A DNA stretch of 64,000 nucleotides from Rhizobium grahamii CCGE 502 (GCF_000298315.2 NZ_AEYE02000003.1:248001-312000); one strand, 5' to 3'. Shown: positions 17,373-26,774, numbered from the stretch's first letter. Program-made: numbers and translations. The notes: generated from the sequence alone by a model not told the origin.

Positions 17373-18299
17373 ATGATTTTGTGCTGTGGCGAAGCGCTGA
17401 TTGACATGTTGCCGCGGGAAACGACGCTCGGCGAGAAGGGGTTTGCTCCCTATGCCGGCGGTGCGATCTTCAATACGGCGATCGCGCTCGGACGCCTCGG
17501 CATCCCGACGGCCTTCTTCACCGGCCTCGCCGACGATATGATGGGCGAGATCCTGCGCGATACGCTGAAGGCGAGCAATGTCGACTTCAGCCTCTGCGCC
17601 ATCACCCCGCGCCCGTCGACGGTCGCCTTCGTCAAGCTCGTCAATGGCCAGGCGACCTATGCCTTCTATGACGAAGGTACGGCCGGCCGCATGATCACGA
17701 CCGACGATTTGCCCGCGCTCGACGACGATTGCGAGGCGCTGCATTTCGGCGCGATCAGCCTGATCCCCAGCCCTTGCGGCGAGACCTATGAAGCGCTTCT
17801 CGACCGCGAGTGCGACAAGCGGGTGATTTCGCTCGATCCCAACATCCGTCCCGGCTTCATCAAGAACAAGGAAGCCCATATGGCGCGTATCAAGCGCATG
17901 GCGTCGAAATCCGACATCCTGAAGTTCTCCGACGAGGATCTGGAGTGGTTCGGCCTCGAGGGCAGCCATGACGACCTGGCGGCCTACTGGCTGCAGCAGG
18001 GTGCCAAGCTCGTCGTCATCACCAAGGGAGCTGAAGGTGCCTTGGGCTACACCAACGAACGCAAGGTCACCGTCCCGAGCGAGCGCGTCACCGTCGTCGA
18101 TACCGTCGGCGCCGGTGATACCTTCGACGCCGGCGTGCTTGCGTCGCTGAAGATCGACGATCTCCTGACCAAGGAAAAGGTCGCGTCGCTCAGCGAAAAG
18201 GCGCTGCAGAACGCCCTTTCGCTCGGCGCCAAGGCCGCAGCCGTCACCGTCTCACGCGCCGGCGCCAATCCTCCATGGGCGAAGGAAATCGGCCTTTGA
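17373..18299 (+). CDS. PfkB-family carbohydrate kinase (fructokinase-like)
   Basis: The start at 17373 is set by GGGAGG at 17361-17366 and gives MILCCGEALIDMLP, the normal PfkB start. Both PfkB signatures are present: GGAIFNTAIALGRLGIPTAF (about 29-48) and DTVGAGDTFDAGVL near residue 247, which carries the catalytic Asp and the anion hole. Length 308 fits fructokinase or a related ketose kinase; 2-keto-3-deoxygluconate kinase is an alternative. A fructokinase would complement the fructose importer at 6279-9928. Confidence 0.87.
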   Translation: MILCCGEALIDMLPRETTLGEKGFAPYAGGAIFNTAIALGRLGIPTAFFTGLADDMMGEILRDTLKASNVDFSLCAITPRPSTVAFVKLVNGQATYAFYDEGTAGRMITTDDLPALDDDCEALHFGAISLIPSPCGETYEALLDRECDKRVISLDPNIRPGFIKNKEAHMARIKRMASKSDILKFSDEDLEWFGLEGSHDDLAAYWLQQGAKLVVITKGAEGALGYTNERKVTVPSERVTVVDTVGAGDTFDAGVLASLKIDDLLTKEKVASLSEKALQNALSLGAKAAAVTVSRAGANPPWAKEIGL

Positions 18300-18307
18300 T
18301 ACGAGGC

Positions 18308-19108
18308 CTATAACCGATCCAGAAAGGCTAGCACTTCGCGGTTGAAGTGCTCGGGCCGCTGCAGCGGTGCGAAATGGCTGACCTCCGGAAGCAGGATCAG
18401 TTCGGCATCGGGAATACTGCGCGCCAGATAATCGGCATGCTCGCGCTTGATGAATTCGTCGTTCTCTCCGAGCACGACCGCGACCGGCACCTTGATGCTC
18501 GCGAGGTCCGCGGCCGTATAGTTCGGCTCGCTTGCCATCATCTTCGACACGTCGCCGACGAAGTTCTCGAAGGCGTCGGGCGTGGCGGATAGTGCCTGAT
18601 AGTCCTTTCGATGCCGGCTGAAGCAACGATCGATGATCGGCGTCGGCTTGAATTCAAGCGTGCCGCTCGGGTCCATGTTGCAGGCGAAGAAAAACACACC
18701 GGAAACCCGCTCCGGCCGCTGGTCGGCGAGAATAAGCGCCGTGCATGCCCCGTCGCTCCAGCCGACGAGCGCGGCCTTTACCAGTCCTAGGTGATCCATC
18801 ACCGCAAGCGCGTCTTCGGACATCTGCCTGTAATGATAGGGACACGCGTCACGCGTGCTGCGGCCGTGGCCGCGGCTGTCAATGACGACGACTTGCCGGC
18901 CCGCGGCGACGAGCGCTGGCACCTGAAAGCCCCAGTTTCCTGCATTGCCGAGCCCACCATGCAACAGGATCACGGCCGGACCGGAGCCGTAGCTCGCATA
19001 CCAGATGCGGGCGCCGTCATTCTCAACGAAGCCATGGTGCTGCGACCTAGGTAGCGGCGCCGCGCCATGCGCTTCGAAATTCAAAAGTTCGTTGTCCGTT
19101 ACGCTCAT
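18308..19108 (-). CDS. Alpha/beta-fold hydrolase
   Basis: The 266-residue soluble protein has the oxyanion segment VILLHGGLGNAGNWGFQ, VVVIDSRGHGRS, the nucleophile elbow VGWSDGACTALILA (Ser in GWSDG) and the late His in LPEVSHFAPLQRPEHF. The acid residue is probably the Asp in VVLGENDEF. Relatives include esterases, lactonases and haloperoxidase-like enzymes; the substrate cannot be told. It converges with the PfkB kinase gene, leaving only eight bases. Confidence 0.83.
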   Translation of the reverse strand: MSVTDNELLNFEAHGAAPLPRSQHHGFVENDGARIWYASYGSGPAVILLHGGLGNAGNWGFQVPALVAAGRQVVVIDSRGHGRSTRDACPYHYRQMSEDALAVMDHLGLVKAALVGWSDGACTALILADQRPERVSGVFFFACNMDPSGTLEFKPTPIIDRCFSRHRKDYQALSATPDAFENFVGDVSKMMASEPNYTAADLASIKVPVAVVLGENDEFIKREHADYLARSIPDAELILLPEVSHFAPLQRPEHFNREVLAFLDRL

Positions 19109-19284
19109 TCAACCTCTCCTCATCGCGACGTACCTATAACGCATGGCGAGGTCGGATTTCGACATGGACTACGCGAAATACCGCGTCGCGGGCGAAGCCT
19201 GGGTAGAAATCGACGCATGTCATACTTAATAGACCGCTAATATTCCGACCTGTACCTTCAATGTTTAACGTTGGAGGAGAAGAA

Positions 19285-19569
19285 ATGGTTCTACGCGTTG
19301 ATGGTCACGGCTGGTCGCTCGGCAGCGTCGAAGCCGGACATTGTTCGGCGGCGACCAAAGCCGCGATCAAGTGCGCACTGGAAGCGTCATCGGAGTTCGA
19401 CAGCACGCAGATCGTTGTTTCAATGCTTGGCGATTTCGTAGTGCTTGAAGGCTTTGTCCGCTGTCGTGGCGATGACGAACTGGCCGTGGATGTCGCCGCT
19501 GCTATCGTCGGGCCGACTCACGTTCACAATCGACTGTTATGTCGTGGCTTCCCGAAGAGGCCAAACTAG
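19285..19569 (+). CDS. Small BON-like domain protein
   Basis: The start at 19285 is chosen because GGAGGAG (19273-19279) is ideally placed. The 94-residue protein has the pattern of a BON domain: AATKAAIKCALEAS helix, then IVVSMLGDFVVLEGFVRCRGDDELAVDVAAAIVG with the GxVxxxxxxxxAxxxAxxVxG rhythm, then THVHNRL. No signal peptide is seen, so it is probably cytosolic. BON domains bind lipids or partner proteins; this one is short and its role is unknown. Confidence 0.65.
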   Translation: MVLRVDGHGWSLGSVEAGHCSAATKAAIKCALEASSEFDSTQIVVSMLGDFVVLEGFVRCRGDDELAVDVAAAIVGPTHVHNRLLCRGFPKRPN

Positions 19570-19602
19570 AGGCGGCCTTCTGAGCCCATTCGTGAACTGT
19601 GG

Positions 19603-19632
19603 AAAGCTCCCGCGGCCAGCCGCGGGAGCTTT
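19603..19632. terminator. Bidirectional Rho-independent terminator between the BON gene and pgi
   Basis: AAAGCTCCCGCGG (19603-19615) pairs perfectly over 13 bases with CCGCGGGAGCTTT (19620-19632) around CCAG; TTTTT follows on the + strand. It lies between convergent genes and can serve both. Confidence 0.85.
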
Positions 19633-19647
19633 TTGATCTCGATGCTC

Positions 19648-21273
19648 TTACTTGGCGAGTTTTGCCAGCGTGGCAACGAGGCCCTGCGTCGAGGAATCGT
19701 GGCCGGCGGCGCTTTCCTTGCCTTCCACGACGGGCAGCAGGCCAGTTGCCAGTTCCTTGCCGAGCTCGACGCCCCACTGGTCGAAGGAGTTGATGCGGAA
19801 CAGTACGCCTTCGACGAAGACGCGGTGCTCATAAAGCGCGATCAGGCGACCGAGCGCATAGGGAGTCAGCTTGTCGTAGACGAAGGTGATCGACGGGCGA
19901 TTGCCGGTAAAGACACGGTGCGGCGCGATGAAATCCGCCTTCTTGTCGTCCATGCCCTTGTCGGTCAGCTGCTTCTTCGCCTCTTCGAAGGTACGGCCCT
20001 TCATCAGCGCTTCGGACTGCGCAAGCACGTTCGAGATCAGAAGCTGGTGCTGGTGTCGCAGATTGGGTTCGAAGGCGTTGGCGGCGATCATGAACTCGGC
20101 CGGAATGACGCTCGTACCCTGGTGGATCAGCTGGTAGAAGGCGTGCTGGCCATTGGTGCCGGGCTCGCCCCAGACAACAGGACCGGAATTGCCCTCGACG
20201 GGCGTACCGTCGATCGTCACGCCCTTGCCATTCGATTCCATATCGAGCTGCTGCAGATAGGCCGGGAAGCGCGACAGGCGCTGGTCATACGGCAGGACCG
20301 CGCGGGTCGGATAGCCGAGCACATTGCGGTGATAGAAGCCGATCAGGCCAAGCAGCATTGGCAGGTTCTTGGTAACTGGCGCCGTGCGGAAGTGGTTGTC
20401 GACGGCATGGGCGCCCTCGAGAAACTTGATGAAATTGTCCGGTCCGATCGCGATCATGATCGGCAGGCCGATCGCCGACCACAGCGAATAGCGGCCACCG
20501 ACCCAATCCCAGAAGCCGAAGACACGTTCGCTCTCGATGCCGAAGGCCGCGACCTTGTCGAGCGCGGTCGAAACGGCGGCAAAATGATGCTGAACGGCGG
20601 CCTCACCGAGGGCGTCGGCGATGAACTTGCGCGCGGTCTGCGCATTGGTCATCGTTTCGACCGTCGTGAAGGTCTTGGAGGCGACGATGAAGAGCGTCGT
20701 CTCGGGCTTAACGAGCTTCAGCGTGTCGGCGATATGGGCGCCGTCGATGTTGGAGACGAAGTGGGCGCGCGGGCCGTCGTGGAACGGCGCCAGCGCCAGC
20801 GTCGCCATCACAGGGCCGAGGTCGGAGCCGCCGATGCCGATATTGACGACGTCGGTGATCGCCTTGCCGGTCGCACCCTTGAGGGCGCCGGAACGGATGC
20901 CGTCGGCAAATTTGCCCATGGCTGATAGCACGGCGTTGACATCAGGCATGACGTCCTTGCCGTCGACCAGCACCGGCGTGTTGGAGCGGTTGCGCAGCGC
21001 CGTGTGCAGAACGGCACGGTTTTCAGTGAAATTGATCGCCTTGCCTGAGAACATCTCGTCACGCTTGGCTTCGACGCCGCCCGTTTCCGCGAGCTTGACC
21101 AGAAGAGCCAGAATCTCGTCGTTCACCGCCGTCTTGGAATAGTCCATCAGGAGGTCGTCAAGCGACACGCTAAAATGGGAGAAGCGCTGCGGATCGGCGG
21201 CAAAGGCGGCGCGCAGATCAGTCGCCTTGGTAGCGGCCGCAGTGCTTTTCAATTGTTCGACGATGGCATTCAT
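19648..21273 (-). CDS. pgi: Glucose-6-phosphate isomerase
   Basis: Pgi interconverts glucose 6-phosphate and fructose 6-phosphate. The 541-residue length is normal for the bacterial enzyme. Visible motifs are [12 protein letters not shown] (about 147-158), [15 protein letters not shown], the signature region [20 protein letters not shown], the catalytic-Glu region [24 protein letters not shown] (split here over 346-369) and the C-terminal [16 protein letters not shown] with the catalytic Lys. ATG 21273 has GGAGG upstream on the minus strand (21278-21282). The bidirectional terminator ends the unit. Confidence 0.95.
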   Translation of the reverse strand: MNAIVEQLKSTAAATKATDLRAAFAADPQRFSHFSVSLDDLLMDYSKTAVNDEILALLVKLAETGGVEAKRDEMFSGKAINFTENRAVLHTALRNRSNTPVLVDGKDVMPDVNAVLSAMGKFADGIRSGALKGATGKAITDVVNIGIGGSDLGPVMATLALAPFHDGPRAHFVSNIDGAHIADTLKLVKPETTLFIVASKTFTTVETMTNAQTARKFIADALGEAAVQHHFAAVSTALDKVAAFGIESERVFGFWDWVGGRYSLWSAIGLPIMIAIGPDNFIKFLEGAHAVDNHFRTAPVTKNLPMLLGLIGFYHRNVLGYPTRAVLPYDQRLSRFPAYLQQLDMESNGKGVTIDGTPVEGNSGPVVWGEPGTNGQHAFYQLIHQGTSVIPAEFMIAANAFEPNLRHQHQLLISNVLAQSEALMKGRTFEEAKKQLTDKGMDDKKADFIAPHRVFTGNRPSITFVYDKLTPYALGRLIALYEHRVFVEGVLFRINSFDQWGVELGKELATGLLPVVEGKESAAGHDSSTQGLVATLAKLAK

Positions 21274-21358
21274 GGGAGGCTCCTTTGCAGGGCGAGAGGG
21301 TCGCGGAAACTATTCGCTTTGTAGGGCGCAAATCAAGTTCGGCGACCTCCCTGGACGC

Positions 21359-21386
21359 AAAAAAGCCACCCGCCTAAGCGGATGGC
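21359..21386 (-). terminator. Rho-independent terminator of fadD
   Basis: On the minus strand GCCATCCGC and GCGGGTGGC pair around TTAG (21365-21386), followed by TTTTTT (21359-21364). It lies 26 bases past the fadD stop codon. Confidence 0.85.
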
Positions 21387-21411
21387 CCGTAATTTCACGC
21401 AACCGTCAAAC

Positions 21412-23112
21412 TTAGCCGCGGAGATCCTTGCGCAGGATCTTTCCGACCGGCGTCTTTGGCAACTCGGTGCGGAATTCCACGAAGCGCGGACGCTTGTAAT
21501 TGGTGAGGTTCGCAGCGCAATGCGCCTTCACATCGGCCTCCGTCAGCGCCGGATCCTTGCGCACCACAAAGAGCTTCACGGCCTCGCCGGAGTGCCCGTC
21601 GGGGATGCCGACCGCTGCCGCTTCGAGAATGCCCGGATGCATCGCCGCCACTTCCTCGATTTCGTTCGGATAGACGTTGAAGCCGGAGACGAGGATCATG
21701 TCCTTCTTCCGGTCGACGATCTTGGTATAGCCGCGTGCATCCATGAAGCCCATGTCGCCGCTGCGGAAATAGCCGTCCGACGTCATCACACGCGCCGTCT
21801 CTTCAGGCTTGTTCCAGTAGCCTGCCATCACCTGCGGGCCGCGGATGCAGATCTCGCCGATCTCGCCGAGAGGCAGCGAATTGCCGTCCTCATCGCGAAT
21901 GTCGAGCTCGGTGGAGGGAAGCGGCAGACCGATCGAGCCAGTGAACTCCGCCGAGTCGAAGCGGTTCGCCGTGGCAACCGGCGAGGTCTCGGAAAGCCCG
22001 TATCCCTCGGTAATGTGGGACCCGGTGATCTTCATCCAGCGCTCCGCGACCGGCCGCTGCACCGCCATGCCGCCACCGAGCGACATCACGATGTTGGAGA
22101 AGTCCAGCTTGGCAAAATCGGCGTTGTTCATCAGCGCGTTAAAAAGGGTGTTGAGGCCGGGGAAGATATGAACCTTCACCTTGCCGAACTCCTTGACCAG
22201 GGCCGGAATATCGCGGGGATTGGCGACCAGGATGTTGTGGGCGCCGAGCGACATCCCCATCAGCGAATTCACCGTCAGTGCGAAGATGTGATAGAGCGGC
22301 AAGGCACACAGGAAGTTCAGGACCTCCGGGCGCGGCTTCTTGTCGAAGGCCGATTGCAGCCAGAGTTCGAGCTGCAGCTTGTTGGAGAGCAGGTTCCTGT
22401 GCGTCAGCACTGCACCCTTGGCGATACCGGTCGTACCGCCGGTGTACTGTAGGAAGGCGATATCGTCGCCCTTGAGGCTTGCGGGCTTCAGTGACTTGCC
22501 TGCACCTTCACCAAGCACCTGCTTGAACGTCTTATGCTGGGGGATCGACCAAGAGGGAACGAGCTTCTTGACCCTGCGCACGAGCAGATTGACGATCAAG
22601 CCCTTGGCGCCCAGCATCTCGCCGAGCGAAGTGACGACGACATGGCGCACGTCGGTTTTGACCAACACCTGCTCGACCGTGCGAGCGAAATTCTCGAGCA
22701 CGAAAATGGCCTTGGCGCCGGAATCGCGCAGCTGGTGTTCCAGTTCGCGGGGCGTGTAAAGCGGATTGACATTCACGACCACGAAGCCGGCGCGCAGGAT
22801 GCCGTAAACGGCGACCGGATTCTGCAGGACGTTCGGCATCATGACGGCAACGCGATCACCCTTCTCGAGGCCGATGCTCTGCAGCCACGCCGCAATCTTG
22901 CGGGTTTGGCTTTCAAGCGCGCCGTAGGTCAGCGTCTTGCCCATGCTGGAAAAGGCGGTGCGATTGGCATAACGCGCGCAGGATTTCTCAAGCAATTCCG
23001 CCAGCGATTCATATTCCAGTGCGGGAAGCTCTGCGGGCACACTCTCGGGATAAGTCGCAAGCCAGGGCTTTTCGGGCTTCGCACCGCCTGGATGGACGGA
23101 AATGCTGTTCAT
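21412..23112 (-). CDS. fadD: Long-chain fatty acid--CoA ligase
   Basis: The start at 23112 (MNSISVHPG) has GGGAGAGA on the minus strand just upstream and removes an unlikely N-terminal extension. The 566-residue enzyme shows the AMP-binding P-loop LQYTGGTTGIAKGAVLTHRN, the A5 motif ITEGYGLSETSPVA, A7 YFRSGDMG, A8 KIVDRKKDMILVSGFNVYPNEIE (split over 440-462), and A10 PKTPVGKILRKDLR with the catalytic Lys. It activates long-chain fatty acids for beta-oxidation or phospholipid reuse. A TTAACGTAAACGTCAA palindrome lies about 130 bases upstream. Confidence 0.93.
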   Translation of the reverse strand: MNSISVHPGGAKPEKPWLATYPESVPAELPALEYESLAELLEKSCARYANRTAFSSMGKTLTYGALESQTRKIAAWLQSIGLEKGDRVAVMMPNVLQNPVAVYGILRAGFVVVNVNPLYTPRELEHQLRDSGAKAIFVLENFARTVEQVLVKTDVRHVVVTSLGEMLGAKGLIVNLLVRRVKKLVPSWSIPQHKTFKQVLGEGAGKSLKPASLKGDDIAFLQYTGGTTGIAKGAVLTHRNLLSNKLQLELWLQSAFDKKPRPEVLNFLCALPLYHIFALTVNSLMGMSLGAHNILVANPRDIPALVKEFGKVKVHIFPGLNTLFNALMNNADFAKLDFSNIVMSLGGGMAVQRPVAERWMKITGSHITEGYGLSETSPVATANRFDSAEFTGSIGLPLPSTELDIRDEDGNSLPLGEIGEICIRGPQVMAGYWNKPEETARVMTSDGYFRSGDMGFMDARGYTKIVDRKKDMILVSGFNVYPNEIEEVAAMHPGILEAAAVGIPDGHSGEAVKLFVVRKDPALTEADVKAHCAANLTNYKRPRFVEFRTELPKTPVGKILRKDLRG

Positions 23113-23240
23113 ATTGTCTCTCTCCCTGTCGCTGCCGGCCGGTTCAACCGGCAAGCCGATTGGACGATCCTCCATCTTCCAACGCGGCAGCTTATGTCAT
23201 CGCCTGAATGGTTCAAGCTGAGAATAGAGCTACACTAACC

Positions 23241-23256
23241 TTAACGTAAACGTCAA
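23241..23256. promoter_or_regulatory. Candidate fatty-acid/acyl-CoA regulator operator upstream of fadD
   Basis: TTAACGTAAACGTCAA is a near-palindrome (TTrACGT-ACGTyAA). Read on the minus strand, toward fadD, it is TTGACGTTTACGTTAA. A closely similar element stands before the nitronate monooxygenase gene (48182-48203). The pattern resembles operators of MerR-type LiuR regulators of acyl-CoA and branched-chain amino acid catabolism. Confidence 0.45.
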
Positions 23257-23291
23257 TAACGCAGCGTCCGCGGTTGTCGTGAGTAAAGTTG

Positions 23292-23316
23292 GGAACATCG
23301 AGTTCGGGGTAGCGTT
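23292..23316 (+). promoter_or_regulatory. EcfG/RpoE2-type general stress promoter
   Basis: GGAAC (23292-23296), exactly 16 bases, then CGTT (23313-23316). This matches the alphaproteobacterial general stress response promoter consensus. It lies 46 bases upstream of the PRC-barrel gene start. Confidence 0.75.
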
Positions 23317-23361
23317 TTTATGCGTGGACCAACCACGAGGAAAACCAAAAGGAGGTGCACC

Positions 23362-23754
23362 ATGCTGCATCAGGACGCTGACAACACCCGCCGTGACCCG
23401 AACGTGAAGGATACTCCGACGCTGATTGCCAGCGACCGCGTGGAAGGCACTCGCGTCTATGGAGCCGATGGCAAGCATATCGGTTCCATCGAACGATTGA
23501 TCCTCGGCAAGCGGGACGGCCGCGTTGCTTACGCCGTGCTTGAGTTCGGCGGTTTCTTGGGTATCGGCCACGATCACTATCCGTTGCCGTGGGAAAAGCT
23601 GACCTACGATACCCAGCTGGACGGCTACCGCATCGACCTCACCAAGGAGCAGATCGAAGGCGCGCCGAGCTATGCGGATGATGATGACACCTGGTACAAC
23701 GATAATGGCCGCCGAGTTTACGATTACTACGGCGTGCCGCCCTACTGGATGTAA
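23362..23754 (+). CDS. PRC-barrel domain stress protein
   Basis: AAGGAGGTG (23349-23357) precedes ATG 23362. The 130-residue product has a PRC-barrel (about 25-95: ASDRVEGTRVYGADGKHIGSIERLI, split over 24-48, then AVLEFGGFLGIGHDHYPLPWEKL) and an acidic, Tyr-rich tail ending VYDYYGVPPYWM. No signal peptide or membrane segment. PRC-barrel proteins of this size are common in Rhizobiales and are often under general stress control, which fits the EcfG-type promoter directly upstream. Biochemical role unknown. Confidence 0.85.
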   Translation: MLHQDADNTRRDPNVKDTPTLIASDRVEGTRVYGADGKHIGSIERLILGKRDGRVAYAVLEFGGFLGIGHDHYPLPWEKLTYDTQLDGYRIDLTKEQIEGAPSYADDDDTWYNDNGRRVYDYYGVPPYWM

Positions 23755-23847
23755 CGTCGTCCGCTCACGTGCGGTCTATTGATCGCGCGTCTACGCGCTG
23801 CGCCGGGCCACCTTGGTGGCGCCCGGCGTGGTAAAACGACCTGGATG

Positions 23848-23875
23848 GGCCCCGTCGCAGACGGGGCCTTTTCAG
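23848..23875 (+). terminator. Rho-independent terminator after the PRC-barrel gene
   Basis: GGCCCCGTC (23848-23856) pairs with GACGGGGCC (23860-23868) around GCA, then TTTTC. It touches the stop codon of the convergent beta-mannosidase gene. Confidence 0.85.
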
Positions 23876-26322
23876 TTTACAGCAACGAGGTCGTTTGCCG
23901 AGCGCAGCACGGTGCCAATAACGATGTCGCTCACCGACAGCGTTTTTGCTGTCCGCAGCGCAAAGACGTGACTTTCTCCCGGAAGCAACGTGACCAGCAT
24001 GGAATCAATGACCGCATCAGGATCGAGGCGGTCGGCCATCAGGCAAAGGTCCTTCAGCAGGGTCTCGGCTGTCACCTTCACCGCATATCCGTCCGTCGTG
24101 GCGCTGAGCTCGATCGACGCCCGCGGTGCCGGGAGCGTCAGATCGATGTCCTCGACAAAATAATGGAATGCACGCCGGTCGAGCATTTGCACAACGATGA
24201 GCTCATCGCGGGCGTTGCCCGGCGTCGCGATATCCGCCGGCAGCGGAAACTCCTTCGCCTCGAAGCGGTCGCAGAGCAGCCGCCAGAATTCGAATTCGGC
24301 CAGTACCGTTCCGTCAAGCCGCAGACGCTTGCCTGATATTTTCGCCCGCCAGAACAGTGTGCGCTCGTTCACCGCAACAGCCGCCAGTCCGCCGTTGCGC
24401 GGCTGGATCGTCAGTAGTCTCGGATCGAACGCCTGCTGCATCGCATACCAGAGCGGCTTGCGCCGTCCCGCCGAATCGAGCGCTGCCCAGGACGTCACCG
24501 GCCAGCAATCGTTGAACTGCCAGACGACGGCGCCCTTGCAGACATCTCGGTGCGAACGCATGTGCTCGATCGCGAAACGGATGGCGCGCGCCTGGTTGAG
24601 CTGCGTGGCGAAATGCCAGTCGTCCATCGTCTGCGGCGCAGGCAGATGCCCGGCAAGGCCGCGGATTAGCTTGTCGTTGCCCTGCGTCGCCTTCTGATGA
24701 TGGAATACGCCGTTCGAAACCGGCGTCAGCGGCGTGTCATGCACGCTTTCTTCGATCGTCGCCCAGTTCGGCGGCGCCTGCCAGCCGAATTCGGAGCAGA
24801 AGCGCGGGATGTAATTGCGATAGACCTCGTAACCGACGTCGTTCCAGACGTCCCAGATGTGCTTGCAGCCGTGCTCGTCCGCGTTCGGCTCGATCGCCAT
24901 CGTCCCCGAATAGGGGCTGCCCGGATAATAAGGCCGATCCGGATCGAGTTCGGCGCAGAGCTTCGGCAGAACATCGAGGTAGTAGCCAAGCCCCCAGCTG
25001 ACCCCCTCCTTGATGATCGGCCGCCAGCCCCATTCGTCGAAGCCCCAGATGTTCTCGTTGTTGCCGTTCCAGACGATCAGGGACGGATGCGGCATCAGGC
25101 GCACGACGTTGTCGCGGACCTCGGCTTCGACCTCGCTACGCAACGGCTCTTCTTCCGGATAGGAGGCGCAGGCAAACAGGAAATCCTGCCAGACGAGCAT
25201 CCCGGCGCGGTCGCAGGCCTCGTAGAATTCGTCGCGCTCGAAGATGCCGCCGCCCCAAACGCGCAGCAGGTTGATGTTCGCAGCCTTCGCCTCCTCGATG
25301 CGGGAAACGTAGCGCTCCGCCGTGACCCGTGACGGGAAGCAGTCGTCCGGAATCCAGTTGGCACCGCAGAGGAAAAGCGGCACGTCGTTGATGACGAAAG
25401 TGAAGGCTGAGCCGTGTTCGTCCGGCGCTGTATCGAGCCGAACCGAACGAAAGCCGATTTCTTTCGAATAGCTATCGAGTAAGTCTTCGCTTACGCTGTC
25501 ACGCAATTCGATCTGTAGCGGATAGAGCGGCTGGGCGCCAAGATGGTGCGGCCACCAGATCTGCGGCGCTGGAACAGCCAGCTGGAACTCGACCGCATCA
25601 GTTCCTTCCGCGACCTTGGCGACATGACTGACGCCGGCAATGCTCGCGACGATTTTCGCACCCGCGCCGTTGCGTCGCTCGATGCGCGCGCGAACGGTCA
25701 CGCGCCCATCGCCGCCGGCAAGCGTCGCCGAAACCCGCGTCTCGGCAAGCCGGGCTCGCTCCCAGCTTTCCAGCCGCACCGGCTTCCAGATCCCCGCTGT
25801 AACCAGCGTCGGGCCCCAGTCCCAGCCGAAGTTGCAGGCCATCTTGCGCATCAGGTTGCCGGGGCCGGGATAGTTGTTCGGCCGATAGCCGTAATGCGCC
25901 TCCATCTCGGCGCCGTAGGCATAGGCGGAGCGGAAGGTCACGACCAGTTCGTTCGCGCCTTGCTTCAGCCGCTCCGACACGTCGAAGCGATAGGTCCGAT
26001 GCATGTTGAAGGTTTGGCCAAGCTCCTCGCCGTTCAGCATGATCGTCGCGACCGTATCGAGGCCATCGAACACCAGTTCGTGGACTTTCCCGGCATCAGG
26101 CGATGCATCGAAGCTGCAGCGATAGGTCCAGTCTTCCTTGCTGATCCAGTCGTTGGTGATCTCGTTGACGTCGAGATAGGGATCGGGGATGAGCCGGTTG
26201 GCGAGCAGGTCGAGATGCACGCAGCCGGGCACGTGTGCTGGAATTTCAGCCGGCAGGTCGCGTCGACCTGTAACGTTGCAGGAGAGCGTCCAGCCTCGGT
26301 TCAGTTCGGTCTTTTCGATCAT
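23872..26322 (-). CDS. Beta-mannosidase (glycoside hydrolase family 2)
   Basis: The 816-residue protein follows the GH2 beta-mannosidase plan: an N-terminal sugar-binding jelly roll (IPAHVPGCVHLDLLANRLIPDPY, split over 27-50; then WTYRCSFDA), an immunoglobulin-like middle, and the TIM barrel with INLLRVWGGGIFERDEFYEACD (split over 346-370). The acid/base Glu is in VWNGNNENIWGF and the nucleophile Glu in RFCSEFGWQAPP. No signal peptide, so it acts in the cytosol on imported mannosides from plant mannans or N-glycans. It lies nine bases behind the gloA-like gene and is probably cotranscribed with it. Confidence 0.9.
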   Translation of the reverse strand: MIEKTELNRGWTLSCNVTGRRDLPAEIPAHVPGCVHLDLLANRLIPDPYLDVNEITNDWISKEDWTYRCSFDASPDAGKVHELVFDGLDTVATIMLNGEELGQTFNMHRTYRFDVSERLKQGANELVVTFRSAYAYGAEMEAHYGYRPNNYPGPGNLMRKMACNFGWDWGPTLVTAGIWKPVRLESWERARLAETRVSATLAGGDGRVTVRARIERRNGAGAKIVASIAGVSHVAKVAEGTDAVEFQLAVPAPQIWWPHHLGAQPLYPLQIELRDSVSEDLLDSYSKEIGFRSVRLDTAPDEHGSAFTFVINDVPLFLCGANWIPDDCFPSRVTAERYVSRIEEAKAANINLLRVWGGGIFERDEFYEACDRAGMLVWQDFLFACASYPEEEPLRSEVEAEVRDNVVRLMPHPSLIVWNGNNENIWGFDEWGWRPIIKEGVSWGLGYYLDVLPKLCAELDPDRPYYPGSPYSGTMAIEPNADEHGCKHIWDVWNDVGYEVYRNYIPRFCSEFGWQAPPNWATIEESVHDTPLTPVSNGVFHHQKATQGNDKLIRGLAGHLPAPQTMDDWHFATQLNQARAIRFAIEHMRSHRDVCKGAVVWQFNDCWPVTSWAALDSAGRRKPLWYAMQQAFDPRLLTIQPRNGGLAAVAVNERTLFWRAKISGKRLRLDGTVLAEFEFWRLLCDRFEAKEFPLPADIATPGNARDELIVVQMLDRRAFHYFVEDIDLTLPAPRASIELSATTDGYAVKVTAETLLKDLCLMADRLDPDAVIDSMLVTLLPGESHVFALRTAKTLSVSDIVIGTVLRSANDLVAVN

Positions 26323-26331
26323 GAGAAACTC

Positions 26332-26727
26332 TTAGAGATAACGGCCGTGACGCTGCAGGACTTCGATCTTGTAGCCGTCGGGATCGGTGATGAAGAAGAA
26401 CAGCGCCAGCAGCTTGCCGTCGCGATTGAGCTCGACGATCTTGCCGGGGTTCAGGCCGGCCTCGGTCAGGCGCTTGTGCTCGACCTCGACTTCCTGGACG
26501 GAGAGGGCGAGATGACCATAGCCGTTGCCGAGATCATAGGGCTCGATGCGCCCCTTGTTGACCGTCAACTCCAGCTCGAAGCCGGTCTCGTCATTGCTCA
26601 TGTAAATCAGGGTGAAGGTGTCGAAGTCGATGCGATCGGCGACCTTGAGGCCGAAGACCTTGCCGTAGAACTCGACCGATCGCGCCTCGTCGAGAACGCG
26701 GATCATGGAGTGAATCATCTTGGCCAA
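26332..26727 (-). CDS. gloA: Lactoylglutathione lyase-type VOC protein (glyoxalase I)
   Basis: The 131-residue protein reads as a two-repeat VOC domain of glyoxalase I: MIHSMIRVLDEARSVEFYGKVFGL at the start (split over 4-27), FELELTVNKG, GYGHLALSV and ITDPDGYKIEVLQR. Candidate metal ligands are His6, Glu in FELELT, His in GHLALSV and Glu in KIEVLQ. It converts the methylglyoxal-glutathione adduct to lactoylglutathione. The VOC family is broad, so the exact substrate remains inferred. It precedes the beta-mannosidase gene by nine bases. Confidence 0.82.
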   Translation of the reverse strand: MAKMIHSMIRVLDEARSVEFYGKVFGLKVADRIDFDTFTLIYMSNDETGFELELTVNKGRIEPYDLGNGYGHLALSVQEVEVEHKRLTEAGLNPGKIVELNRDGKLLALFFFITDPDGYKIEVLQRHGRYL

Positions 26728-26774
26728 GGCTGCCTCCCGTTGCCGATATCACGGCAGCCTTGGTAGCCGCCGCC

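Noticed and set aside
19633-20925. 430-codon open frame on the + strand across pgi
   Set aside because: It is antisense to an unmistakable pgi gene; long antisense frames arise from the high GC third-position bias.
26726-26761. Terminator between yehW and the glyoxalase gene
   Set aside because: AAGGCTGCC/GGCAGCCTT can pair, but the loop is 18 bases, there is no T-run, and one arm includes the glyoxalase start codon.
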